The notes beneath the pieces were generated by a model. That model ran no database searches. It was not told the origin of the DNA and saw only the letters and a program-made list of their open reading frames with translations. Position numbers and translations under genes: made by a program. A DNA stretch of 32,802 nt from Clostridiales bacterium (lineage in GTDB: Bacteria > Bacillota > Sulfobacillia > Sulfobacillales > Sulfobacillaceae), in contig DAHXNH010000324.1 in NCBI GenBank assembly GCA_027365485.1, positions 1 to 32,802 on the forward strand. The letters run 5' to 3'. Positions 8,251 to 17,256 of the stretch are shown piece after piece. The number at the start of each line of letters is the position of its first letter. Position 1 is the first letter of the stretch.

Positions 8251-9276
8251 TTAGGAAGGTTCTAACACGATGCTTCGAGGGGACTCGGATTGACTCCCCA
8301 CATGAACGCTAACGGGCAAAATGAGCGTCGATTTCAAAGGATCGTTGGGTTGATTCAGTCGCCGTAACAATAGATTCGCACTTTCGGTGCCCATCTTATA
8401 GGGATCTTGCTGAGCCACAACAAAAAATCCCGGCGTAATGCCGTAAGGGTCTGGGTTATCAAATGTAGCAATCATCACGTCCTCAGGCGGATGGACATTG
8501 GCTTGTTTTGCCGCCCGGAAAACAGCCGAGGCAGCAATTTGGTTCCAGGCAAACACCGCCCCCCCAGACGGCACTCTGGGACGAATCTCCGACCATAGGA
8601 CGTCTTTGGGATGAATGGGATCACAATACACCACGTTGTTTGGGTCAAAGGTTTGGTGATGATCCGCTAGCGCATCCTGTAACCCTAATAAGCGGTCGCG
8701 AACGACCGAGGTGACGGTCTGGCCCATCACGGCCACAATCGGCTGTCGGTGATTAGCCAAAAGTGTCGAGACAATGGCTTTCGCGCCAATTCGGTTGTCG
8801 CTAATGACGGCATCGAATGAAGGCACGCCAGGTATCAGACGGTCAACCAACACGGTCGGAACATCCGCGTCGAGTAAAATTCGGGCACTCATCGAACTGG
8901 TATCTCCGCAGGGCACCCATATCACTCCAGACGCCCTAGTCTCGCGAATGGCGATTAAGCTTTCCCATTCTCGCTCAGGATCTTCTCCGGTGTTGTGCAG
9001 AGTCATTCCATAACCATGGCGCCGAGCAACCCACTCGACCCCACGTGCGATCTGGGTAAAAAATGGATTGGTAAAGTCGGCGACCACTAAGGCAATACTC
9101 CGCACTTCCGACGATGATACCTTCGTGACCTGTTTAGGAACATAATGCATTTCGTCCATAGCCGTAAGGACTCGTTCCCGAGTGGCCGGATGCACCAGGT
9201 TTGGAGCACTTAGCACCCGGGACACGGTCATGGGAGAGACTCCGGCTTTTCGCGCGACGTCGCGCATCGTCGACAC
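8251..9276 (-). CDS. LacI-family transcriptional regulator of the fucose operon
   Basis: A 341-residue LacI/GalR repressor. An N-terminal helix-turn-helix (AGVSPMTVSRVLS) and hinge region are followed by a periplasmic-binding-protein-like sensor domain (ALVVADFTNPFF onward, including WVPCGD and TVLVDR). The start is GTG at 9274-9276, with AAGGAGG six bases upstream. The frame is open to 9411, but the extension has no helix-turn-helix homology. It is the first gene of the leftward set and sits 1.48 kb from the divergent GH29, so it probably controls fucU and the following genes, with L-fucose or a fucose oxidation product as effector. That effector is a guess. No clear repeated operator was found. 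Confidence 0.9.
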   Translation of the reverse strand: MSTMRDVARKAGVSPMTVSRVLSAPNLVHPATRERVLTAMDEMHYVPKQVTKVSSSEVRSIALVVADFTNPFFTQIARGVEWVARRHGYGMTLHNTGEDPEREWESLIAIRETRASGVIWVPCGDTSSMSARILLDADVPTVLVDRLIPGVPSFDAVISDNRIGAKAIVSTLLANHRQPIVAVMGQTVTSVVRDRLLGLQDALADHHQTFDPNNVVYCDPIHPKDVLWSEIRPRVPSGGAVFAWNQIAASAVFRAAKQANVHPPEDVMIATFDNPDPYGITPGFFVVAQQDPYKMGTESANLLLRRLNQPNDPLKSTLILPVSVHVGSQSESPRSIVLEPS

Positions 9277-9547
9277 AAGCGCCCTCCTTCTGTAGATCCG
9301 CGTAGAATATTGTTCAACCAGAGTCGAACCATACAATCTGCTCTGGAATCGATGCCCGCAATCTACGGGGAACCCTCCGGCTCTGATTATCAAGCAAAGA
9401 AACACCCGCAATATATACTTAGTTCGGCTATCTAGACCTCAATGATACGAACATGTTACTACCATTATTATCTCAGAGTTTTTCGCAAAAGTAAAGGCTA
9501 AGTCACTAAACGCACTTTGTGTTATACGGCCAGGGCCCGCCATTTTA

Positions 9548-9569
9548 GCTTGACCCATCTTGGTCAAGC
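9548..9569. promoter_or_regulatory. Inverted repeat GCTTGACC-N6-GGTCAAGC
   Basis: Perfect 8-bp arms separated by six bases, about 270 bp upstream of lacI. The symmetry suits a dimeric regulator site, but it could also be a small RNA hairpin. The same dyad was not noticed elsewhere in the window. Confidence 0.3.
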
Positions 9570-10150
9570 AACGTTCCACGGCGGAGTGGGTCGGGATGTA
9601 AGATCCCTTAATTTTTCAGGAGGCCCCTGGAGGTGTCAGTGCAATCCACCACATACCATCCGATCCCCAACGCGATAACACAAAGTGCATGAGAGCCGCA
9701 GAAAACCAGCGGTGTCCAGCCTCGACCAGCCGTCCTGCCATCACCATCTAGACCGTAAGTTTTGAGCCGCGCGCAGTGTACCCCCGTTTCGTTAGACGGT
9801 GACACGGTCGATGCATCCCAAAGTCGTCAGGTAAGAGATTCTCCAATGATCCCTTGTGCCCTGGGGGTGAATCTGATTCGTCACACGGCGACCAAAGCGA
9901 GACTCAAAGTACAAGCCGCCCTGGATACATGAACCTGTGAAACTGGCATCTCGATGAAGGACTAGGAGCCGATGCGCTGAAGATTGAGCTTCCAGCAAAG
10001 CAAATCAACCATGGAACGATATGATTCGACCGCATGTCAATGCCTCGGAGGCCAAAATCGCCTGTTAGTGCTTGGTGCTCCGTAAGTCAGTCAGTCAGTA
10101 ATAATATCAATTTTCGCTGTGGCAGGAACATGCTAACAGGCGGATATACT

Positions 10151-10205
10151 TGCCTTGCCTTGCCTTGCCTTGCCTTGCCTTGCCTTGCCTTGCCTTGCCT
10201 TGCCT
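10151..10205. repeat. Pentanucleotide tandem repeat, TGCCT x 11
   Basis: Eleven perfect, consecutive copies of TGCCT with one T before them. A 5-base unit shifts the reading frame with each copy gained or lost. The open frame across it (10034-10255) translates the tract as repeats of L-A-L-P-C, but that frame has no ribosome site or family resemblance. It lies about 550 bp upstream of the GH29-2 start. Confidence 0.95.
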
Positions 10206-10703
10206 GTTGCAAGAGGAAGCGCGCGAGGACTACCTGTTTCGGCAGCGGTGGCTGAATTTCCCTCTTTGCCGGCCGCTGAACTGATTTCGATTATTTCAAA
10301 GTGGATACGATGACCAAAATTGATGTTATACTCCTCTCGTCCCTGCTGGGTAAGTGTTTCTCTTGGCCAACGCTGAGGTTACGCCCATCTCTGATCCGCA
10401 AGCGTAAACTTAATGTGGGGGTTGCCGTCCCTGCGGTGCCCATGTGTAGCACAGCCTAACCGAGCATGAGCTAGGGAACGCCGTCGAACGTGGGAGTGAC
10501 GATGGGTAGCCTTTCCTTCCTAAATGGGGGCCATGCACAGCGGTTCAGCCGAGATTGCCTCGTATACTTGAATCAGTTTCGTCCACCCCAGGTATTGACG
10601 ACCAAATTGCGTGACAGCAGGTTGCTGTACCAGATTACGGGTATGCTTGTCGGGGCGCAACCATTACCCGCTCGTTAAACTGTTCGCCACCGTCTGTCGC
10701 GTT

Positions 10704-10720
10704 ACGATGTTTTAGATCGT
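10704..10720. promoter_or_regulatory. Weak dyad ACGAT-N7-ATCGT before GH29-2
   Basis: A short inverted repeat about 37 bp upstream of the GH29-2 start codon, in the position expected for an operator. Only five bases per arm match, so it may be chance. Confidence 0.2.
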
Positions 10721-10756
10721 CTGAAACAACAACAAGCACAAGAGAGAGGTGCCAAT

Positions 10757-12466
10757 ATGACATCATCCACAGACAGACTCGATTGGTGGCGGGAAAGCCG
10801 CTTTGGACTGTTTATCCATTGGGGGCTCTATAGCCTGCTGGGTCGAGGCGAGTGGGTCATGTACGATGATAAAATTCCTGTCCAAGAGTACGAAAAACTA
10901 GCACATGAATTCAATCCCGCGGAATTTGACGCCGAGAGTTGGGTCAAACTAGCTAAAAGCGCAGGCATGAAGTATATTGTCATCACCGCAAAGCATCATG
11001 ACGGCTTTTCCATGTTTCGAACGAAGGTGAGTCGTTTTAATATTGTCGATGCCACCCCGTATGGTCGAGACGTTATGTCCGAGTTGGCCCAGGCCTGCCA
11101 ACGTGAAGGCCTCACGCTTGGTTTCTATTACTCGCATGTGCGGGAATGGCGTCATCCTCATGCTCAGAGCCTCGAAGTCAAAGGTCCGACCCTATTGGGA
11201 AACTACGGAAACTCCTGGGATTACCGAGAAGAATGGCACAAAAACCTTCAAACGTACCTCGACGAGTTCGACAAGCCGCAACTCAAAGAACTGTTGACGC
11301 AATATGGGCCGATCGGCATCATTTGGTTTGACACCCCTTCCCTAATCCGACCCGACCAGGCGCAAGAATTGGTCGACCTCGTTCGGGAACTGCAGCCGAA
11401 CTGCCTGGTAAACAGCCGGGTGGCGGATGACCCGAGCGTGACCTATGACTACCTCAGCCTAGGCGACTGTGAAATCCCCGGGGTGGATGCGGGCGTGGAT
11501 TGGGAAACGCCGATGACTATTTGTGAAGCGTGGGGGTATAACGCCCAACCCGATAACCAGTATCGATCGCCGGAGGAGCTTATCCATCAACTGGTGGATA
11601 TCGTAAGTATGGGTGGAAATTACTTATTGAACGTAGGACCCACGCCTGACGGCGTGATCCCTCAAGAAGCCCAGGATCGGTTAGCCTCCATGGGCCAGTG
11701 GATACGCGTTAATGGTGAGGCCATCTATGGGACGGAGGGCTCGCCGTTTAAACAGCGTCCGGATTGGGGACGGGTAACGTACAAAGACCATCGGTTATAC
11801 CTGCATGTCTACCGATGGAAGAGCGTGGTCGCGCTTCTCGGGTTAGCAAGCAAGGCTCGACGCTGTTACTTTCTCGCGGACCCGAGTACTGGCGTCGCGT
11901 ACAAGCAGTCTCACGACGATTCGCTGGGAATCCACCGACTGGAACTGGAACTTCCCGCTCGACCCCTGGATCCGTTCTGTACGGTGATCGTCGTCGAACT
12001 CGACGGCCCCCCTCAGGTCAATAACACGATCGTACAAGATGACGCGGGCATTCGACTGTCGGCCATCCAGGCGGCTATCCATCGGGAAGCTGAAGGCAGC
12101 ACCCTGCAAGTCTCCCGAGCGGGATCAACGAATGACTGGTTTGACTCCGCGGACTGGCTAAGCTGGGATTATGTGGTCACCGAGCCCGGAGAGTATGATG
12201 TGGATCTTGTCGTGGAATCGAGCCGGTTCGGTCGGATGTGGGACTATGGTCACGAAGTTGAAGTCATAGTCGGTTCCCAGAAGCTGACCGGTCACTTCGC
12301 CAAAAACGACGCCCCCGCGTCCGACGTACCACTAACCCTTCGAATGGGACGGCTTAGGTTTGACACGCCGTCCCAATATCGGGCCGTTCTGAAAGCTACG
12401 GAGATCACCCGCAGAAACTTGGTGGGGCTGCGATTTATGTCACTGGAACTGGTGCGATCCGAGTAG
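10757..12466 (+). CDS. GH29 alpha-L-fucosidase (2) with C-terminal beta-sandwich
   Basis: Predicted alpha-L-fucosidase of 569 residues. The catalytic domain (about 8-350) has FGLFIHWG (H21, W22), KHHDGF (79-84) and the likely nucleophile D192 in IIWFDTP. A middle beta domain follows. The last 140 residues (from about 425) have the DWFDSADWLSWDYVV and PGEYDVDLVV pattern of carbohydrate-binding-like domains found at the end of many GH29 enzymes. There is no signal peptide, so it acts inside the cell. The ATG follows AGAGAGG by six bases. It is the only plus-strand glycosidase here and appears monocistronic, with a hairpin 55 bases after the stop. The same N-terminal motif (LLGRGEWVMY) appears in the decayed GH29 at 26.6 kb, so the two are related. 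Linkage preference cannot be read from sequence. Confidence 0.93.
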   Translation: MTSSTDRLDWWRESRFGLFIHWGLYSLLGRGEWVMYDDKIPVQEYEKLAHEFNPAEFDAESWVKLAKSAGMKYIVITAKHHDGFSMFRTKVSRFNIVDATPYGRDVMSELAQACQREGLTLGFYYSHVREWRHPHAQSLEVKGPTLLGNYGNSWDYREEWHKNLQTYLDEFDKPQLKELLTQYGPIGIIWFDTPSLIRPDQAQELVDLVRELQPNCLVNSRVADDPSVTYDYLSLGDCEIPGVDAGVDWETPMTICEAWGYNAQPDNQYRSPEELIHQLVDIVSMGGNYLLNVGPTPDGVIPQEAQDRLASMGQWIRVNGEAIYGTEGSPFKQRPDWGRVTYKDHRLYLHVYRWKSVVALLGLASKARRCYFLADPSTGVAYKQSHDDSLGIHRLELELPARPLDPFCTVIVVELDGPPQVNNTIVQDDAGIRLSAIQAAIHREAEGSTLQVSRAGSTNDWFDSADWLSWDYVVTEPGEYDVDLVVESSRFGRMWDYGHEVEVIVGSQKLTGHFAKNDAPASDVPLTLRMGRLRFDTPSQYRAVLKATEITRRNLVGLRFMSLELVRSE

Positions 12467-12912
12467 CGGCGCTGTCTCTGAACGGAGGAGCGCGTGTCCA
12501 TGTACTCGTTAATGCCGCACAGTGGGTTTGGACGGATCCCCTCGTCCAAACCCACACCATGAAACGCCAGGAGGTCCCGATTTCCCGCTGCAGATAGAAG
12601 ACCTGTTGCGAGTTAACTCCGAGGCGCCTGGTTGTATTCCCTGAACCTGACGAATATTACCGGCCACGGAAAATGGGCCCTCAACGTCGAAGAACCGACA
12701 ATGCCTACCTTCGAGGAGGGACCATTCCCCGGTCCCTTCATCCATCGATGAGTGGATTTTCTTGGTCGACAACTGGACCGCCGAAAATCTCAGTCCAAGA
12801 CCTGGAGCATCCCCAGTTTTGAATCACCAATGATCGGCATATTCTCTGAAAGGATTGGGGCTCCTTCTGACGAAAGGCTATCGATCATTTCGCACGACCG
12901 AGGAGGGTGCTC
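12467..12912. other. Segment without a supported gene
   Basis: About 450 bases between GH29-2 and the transposase remnant. It holds the hairpin at 12522-12555. A plus-strand stretch near 12630-12750 reads like a piece of a secreted-domain or glycosidase protein (ITGHGKWALNVEEPT, FEEGPFPGPFIHR), but it is interrupted and not recognised. Confidence 0.45.
12522..12555 (+). terminator. Perfect 13-bp hairpin after GH29-2
   Basis: GTGGGTTTGGACG (12522-12534) and CGTCCAAACCCAC (12543-12555) are exact complements across an 8-base loop, 55 bases after the GH29-2 stop. It is a very stable stem but has no following T-run, as with the hairpin at 2876-2906. It is likely a transcript end or stabiliser. 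Confidence 0.55.
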
Positions 12913-13930
12913 ATGATCCAGTGAGAGTCTCTCGTCGAGTATTTTGATACGCACGGCAAGTTACGACGATCCCAGCGGCAGACGACGCTGCCTTGACCTG
13001 GGCGTTAATTCAGGACACCGTTTTAGGCATTAGGCATTGGTGCCATCGGCAGCGCCGGGTGGATATGGAGGTCGCGTGTCGCGACCTGATTGCGACAGTC
13101 ATTGGGAATGCTCGGGAAATCCTGCTGACCTTGGATCGGACCGACCCCAAAACCCAAGAGGGGCAGTGTCAAACGGCGAGGATGAATGTGGGAGCCCATT
13201 GCCTGGCAAACGGCGCGAAAAACGGAGTGAAAAGGCCGCATGCGGGACGATGAAAAATCCCTCTGTACGGATGTGGCCCCGCTGATCCCGGCGGATTGTC
13301 ACGTGATCTTGCTGGCTGACCGCGACTTGGGCACGGTGCGGTTTTTCCGCGTACTCGGTGGCCCCTCGGCTGGGGTTCGGTGATTCGAGGACAGGGAAAT
13401 CTCTTAGTGCGTTCGAAAAACGCTTAGCGTCCGATCTGCCTGTTAGCCACGGGACGCCCACTGCAAGGGGATGATCACGGGGACAATGACAAAAAGGACG
13501 TTCGTGGACCATACCAGGTCGGTTAGTCATCATCTAGGCGGACAAAGTCCATACCGATCCCGGGTTTCGTCGCGTGTCGCCCGGCCTAGCCGGGTGCTCT
13601 TGGGCTCAGGTGGTCGCGCTGTACGGAACGGGCTTCCCCTGTGAAGAATCGGACAACGATCAAAGGAATCAGCCCAAGGACGGATTCTAAATAAATGCGG
13701 TGCCATGAGGCACCGCCGATCGCTGGGAGCGCGTGGGGTTCGTCTTCGCCTGAGCCGATGATTGGCTCAATGTCCGCGGATAGGCGGTGGACCACCGGGG
13801 AGGGGACCGGGACCGGCGCGCCAACACGCCCGAAACCCGCTCCCATGCGCGATGACGCTTAGGCTCTTGGGGCCTCGCCCACCAAGATTTAGACTGGCCC
13901 ACTCTGGTCCGTAATCAAACAGCGTTTCAA
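12913..13930 (+). pseudogene. Decayed DDE transposase
   Basis: A full-length but broken transposase can be followed through shifting frames. It starts at ATG 12913 (AGGAGG at 12901; TGA at the fourth codon), with ESLVEYFDTHGKLRRSQRQTT. Next is TWALIQDTVLG, then LLTLDRTDPKTQEGQCQT near 13128-13172, which holds the first catalytic Asp. Then comes CHVILLADRDLGTVRFF near 13298-13350, with the second Asp. Finally ALYGTGFPCEESDNDQRNQPKDGF near 13618-13690 holds the likely third acidic residue. Many stops and frameshifts make it inactive. The pattern is IS4-like; the exact family and ends were not determined. It separates GH29-2 from the GH2 gene. Confidence 0.75.
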
Positions 13931-13932
13931 AC

Positions 13933-13966
13933 GAGCATCCCGCCGCTCAGCGAGGCGGGGATGCTC
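13933..13966. other. Strong hairpin at the end of the transposase remnant
   Basis: GAGCATCCC at 13933-13941 pairs with GGGATGCTC ending at 13966, and inner GCC/GGC pairs extend the stem with a bulged G. It lies at the distal end of the decayed transposase and could be a terminator without a T-run, or an element end structure. Confidence 0.4.
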
Positions 13967-14466
13967 ACCGAATCCGGCGCGTACGACTCATAGCCGTTCA
14001 CGCCTGGATCAAACGCTCGCCAGGCCAGGTGGCCGTGAGCTTGCCTGTCATCGAGTCGCACCCCGGTAGAACCCATTTCCAACAGGTCGTGCCCGCTAAA
14101 CCGAACAGTAGTATTGTTCCTTGCCCCGATCGGGGCAAGATTCTACCAGGAAAAGCGCAGCCATATAAGGACTTTAGCCACAAACACAGTCAAAACCGGG
14201 GACCATTCAGGGCTGGAACGGCCATCCTCCGTTCAGGACTTTCACCTTACAGCACAGTCCGATGGCAGCGCCGCCGGACTGTCCGGGGCGGCGTCTGGAC
14301 CGTAGCCGAAAACGAGCGATACCACACCAGGGGGTAACCTCCGGCTTCATGGTGAATAAATGCCGTCACAATCTCGCGCTGATACGAAGCAAGCCCGATT
14401 CCGAACATGCAAGAACGACCATCGACCAGGAGCCGGGACGAAGCGATCCAATGTCGACACGAGTCC
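13967..14466. other. Segment without a supported gene
   Basis: About 500 bases downstream of the GH2 stop. It contains a 20-bp perfect palindrome at 14120-14139. Short open frames on both strands are not recognised. No T-run terminator for the GH95-GH2 transcript was seen. Confidence 0.5.
14120..14139. repeat. Perfect 20-bp palindrome CTTGCCCC-GATC-GGGGCAAG
   Basis: Ten bases on each side are exact complements with no spacer. It could be a protein-binding dyad, a terminator stem or part of a lost mobile element. It sits about 330 bp past the GH2 stop. Confidence 0.5.
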
Positions 14467-17208
14467 CTAAATCGAATTGGCCCCCAAACTCCGGAGATCC
14501 GTTCCTTCGGTCTTCAGGTGTTCGCGTACCGCATCCAGCGGCCATTCTGTTACAGGATTGAAGTCGTTGCCGTGCATATAGGCCAGAATACTGGCAAGCA
14601 ACTGACGCGCTGCGGGACGGCGGTCCATGTTTGACATGAAATCCAATCCACTAACCAGCAATCGTCCTTTCCCCACGGAACACTCAAATAAAAGACCCAA
14701 AGGGTGATTTCGGAGCGGATGGTCGATAGCCTGGATGATCGGAGCGAGGCGCGATGGAGAGGTGCTGATATCGACAACCTTGGCACCGAGAAACACATCC
14801 CACCATTGCCAATCCGAATGGGAATCCGTGGGGAATTTCGTCAAGGCGGGGTGCCGAGGGTCACACCATAACCCCATCGTTTTGGGTTGATTCGGAAACA
14901 ACTGAGTGTTCCAGAAAGGCGTCGTAAACATGGTCGCCTCGCTGCGACGGGCGTGAGTAGCAATAAAGAGAACTTTGCCTCCGTTCCGTAACCGCTGTTC
15001 GACCTCTTCATCCCACACCTCGGTCATCCAAATATCGGTCGGTATCACGGTTCCCATCGTTTGGGGAAACACCCAAATATCCCATGCGTTCGAAATCGCA
15101 GTCCGTCCAATCGATAATTCCAGTTTCAGCCTCTCCGCGCTTTCAAAGTCATGGAACGGGAATTCGATGGTTCCCACATTCGTGACGGTCCCTTGTTCCA
15201 CGGTTGAACCTTCGATATGGCCACGGATTCGAGTCCTTCCCGCCGAATCCTTTAAGGTCCATACGACGGTCAGGTTTTCGAGACGGGAACGACTGTAATT
15301 GGACACCGCGACGATGCCTGTGAACCCATCCTGGGTTTCGTACACACGTTTTGGCATCCGTAGCAAAAGCACGATCGAATCACAGAAGCGGCGAAATTGG
15401 TCGGGCGCAATCAATCCTTTAGAATCCCAAAATGCATCCAACCACCCCACAAGTGACGTCCCTTGTCCAGGATAGTCATGGATATCCAACAACTGAAACC
15501 CACCGTAATTCGGGGTTCGCAGGGATCGTTCTATCTCTTCGCGGTACAGGGCTAATGCGAGTGCACCTGAGGCTCGCACAAAATCGTCCGCCTGCTGGAT
15601 CATCCCACTATCCTCAAGAGACTTCCTAAACCACTCTAAATTACGCGGTGCTAAGACGCCCATATATTTTGGGATTTCGCGATAATTGGGATAGACCTCC
15701 CATTGCCCGACTTCATGAGACACGGTCGGAATGTCAATGGCGTCAAGGGTATACCCATAGTCGCTCATGGTCTCCGGTACTTGGTGGTTGAAGATCAATT
15801 CGCATCGTCTCAGATGCCGAATTCCATCCACTCTCGCTTCGTGGGCAACATAAAAATCCTCCCCGGCTCTGGGGCGAATGCCGACCTGCGGCTCCGCGGC
15901 ATTGTTGGCCACCGTGGTGAAAAGACGCCGCCCGTCGCGCTGTTGGCCTTCCCGCACCAAAGCGTCAAGGACCTCGTAGTCACCTTTCAACTCATTGCCC
16001 ATACCCATCATGCAAAATGACGGGTGGTTTCCGTACGCATCCAAGATGCGCTGAAGTTCTTTTCCTAGGAAGGAATCCCGAGCGACGTCTTGACCAATGG
16101 GGGTCGCTCCGATCCCGAAAAACGGCAGTTCCGCCTGCAAGATGACCCCGGCTTCGTCCGCGGCCTCGAATGCCGCTTCCGGTGGACACCAGGAGTGAAA
16201 CCGGAAATGATTCAATCCGTACGATTTCGCGGTGGAATAAATATGAAGCCAATGGGCCTTGTCCATAGCGGGGTACCCCGTGAGTGGGAAGTTTCCGGCA
16301 TCGTGCGTACCTCGCAGAAAAATATAATAATCGTTCAAACGAAAACGCGTTCCGTCCGCTCGAAATTCCCGAAGACCGAACCGGTCATGCCGCTGGCTTC
16401 GAAACGCCAAAGAACCCGTGTTTGCAGACAAATGCGTGGTCAGTTGATAAAGATTTGGGTCAAATTCGTCCCAGAGTTTTGCTGAGTCGCCCAACTCCAG
16501 TTCCCCACGGACCATCTGAGAGGGCTGGTCCGATTCCCATACGAGGGATACCGTCTGGATCGCATCGCATTCCGGCAATGCTGCTTCGAATTTCAAGGTT
16601 CCCGTTGCACGCTCGCCCGTATGGTTATCAATGCGTGCCGCCAGAACCACTTTTCTATTCACCACGTCCGGATAAATCTGTACGCAGTGGACGTAAACGG
16701 CATCGGCAACCCGGATCTCGACTTTTCCAATGATCCCATTCCATATCGTCTGCACTTCCTCGGACCAGGCGTGACTCCATGCGCCCAGATCCACTTGAGC
16801 CGTGTTATCCACCCGAATACTGATCGCATGCGTTCCAGGGGTCAGCCAGTGCGTCAGGTCGAAGACATGCGACGTGGATAAACTGTTCTCGCTCCCCACC
16901 GGATGTTCGTCGACCCAGACTTGAGTTTCCCACAGGCACCGTTCCAAAAATAAGCAGAGTCGTTTCCCCGCCCAACAAGATGGGATAGTGACAAGCTTTC
17001 GGTACCATGCCACCCCTTGATAGCGACGTTTCCGGTTTAATCTCAAGAGATCGATTTCTACCGTGGGTTCGCCATACCCCCCTTCGTCCGTGGAACCTGG
17101 TAGACCAATGGAGTCTGGAAGCACGCGCGTACACCATTGCTGCTCGACGCCAATGTTCTGCGGGTCCAATGCAAATCCCCACGTACCCGCCAAATTTATG
17201 GTGTCCAT
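14467..17208 (-). CDS. GH2-family glycoside hydrolase
   Basis: A large cytoplasmic enzyme of 913 residues. An N-terminal GH2 sugar-binding jelly roll (NLAGTWGFALDP, with VDEHPVG near 99-105) is followed by an immunoglobulin-like domain and a TIM barrel. The barrel carries the probable acid/base E406 in MGMGNEL and the probable nucleophile E499 in VSHEVGQWE. About 400 C-terminal residues include further beta domains and a GGKVLFIATHARR segment. GH2 members act as beta-galactosidases, beta-glucuronidases, beta-mannosidases or arabinosidases; which one applies is not clear. With fucosidases and arabinosidases nearby, a beta-galactosidase that works once fucose is removed is plausible. The ATG has GAGGAGGG four bases upstream. 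It starts 48 bases after the GH95 stop, so the two are co-transcribed. Confidence 0.88.
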   Translation of the reverse strand: MDTINLAGTWGFALDPQNIGVEQQWCTRVLPDSIGLPGSTDEGGYGEPTVEIDLLRLNRKRRYQGVAWYRKLVTIPSCWAGKRLCLFLERCLWETQVWVDEHPVGSENSLSTSHVFDLTHWLTPGTHAISIRVDNTAQVDLGAWSHAWSEEVQTIWNGIIGKVEIRVADAVYVHCVQIYPDVVNRKVVLAARIDNHTGERATGTLKFEAALPECDAIQTVSLVWESDQPSQMVRGELELGDSAKLWDEFDPNLYQLTTHLSANTGSLAFRSQRHDRFGLREFRADGTRFRLNDYYIFLRGTHDAGNFPLTGYPAMDKAHWLHIYSTAKSYGLNHFRFHSWCPPEAAFEAADEAGVILQAELPFFGIGATPIGQDVARDSFLGKELQRILDAYGNHPSFCMMGMGNELKGDYEVLDALVREGQQRDGRRLFTTVANNAAEPQVGIRPRAGEDFYVAHEARVDGIRHLRRCELIFNHQVPETMSDYGYTLDAIDIPTVSHEVGQWEVYPNYREIPKYMGVLAPRNLEWFRKSLEDSGMIQQADDFVRASGALALALYREEIERSLRTPNYGGFQLLDIHDYPGQGTSLVGWLDAFWDSKGLIAPDQFRRFCDSIVLLLRMPKRVYETQDGFTGIVAVSNYSRSRLENLTVVWTLKDSAGRTRIRGHIEGSTVEQGTVTNVGTIEFPFHDFESAERLKLELSIGRTAISNAWDIWVFPQTMGTVIPTDIWMTEVWDEEVEQRLRNGGKVLFIATHARRSEATMFTTPFWNTQLFPNQPKTMGLWCDPRHPALTKFPTDSHSDWQWWDVFLGAKVVDISTSPSRLAPIIQAIDHPLRNHPLGLLFECSVGKGRLLVSGLDFMSNMDRRPAARQLLASILAYMHGNDFNPVTEWPLDAVREHLKTEGTDLRSLGANSI

Positions 17209-17256
17209 ATGACCCTCCTCAATGGTTGAACGAAGTTGCGATTGGGCAATTGACCA

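Larger units (their letters stand above)
9277..10756. other. Long gene-free stretch between lacI and the second fucosidase
   Basis: About 1.48 kb with only short open frames of no recognisable family. It contains an inverted repeat at 9548-9569, a pentanucleotide repeat at 10151-10205 and a short CAGT triplication near 10087-10100. It must hold the promoters for lacI (leftward) and GH29-2 (rightward), but no near-consensus promoter stood out. A short frame just after the repeat (Q-E-E-A-R-E-D-Y-L-F-R...) ends at a TGA near 10283 and may be the tail of a lost gene. Confidence 0.6.

Noticed and set aside
9412-9442. Possible lacI promoter (TTGAGG and TATATA, minus strand)
   Set aside because: The spacer is 19 bases and the -35 is imperfect; too weak to list as a feature.
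10034-10255. 73-codon frame spanning the TGCCT repeat
   Set aside because: No ribosome site or homology; the frame is open largely because the repeat contains no stop.
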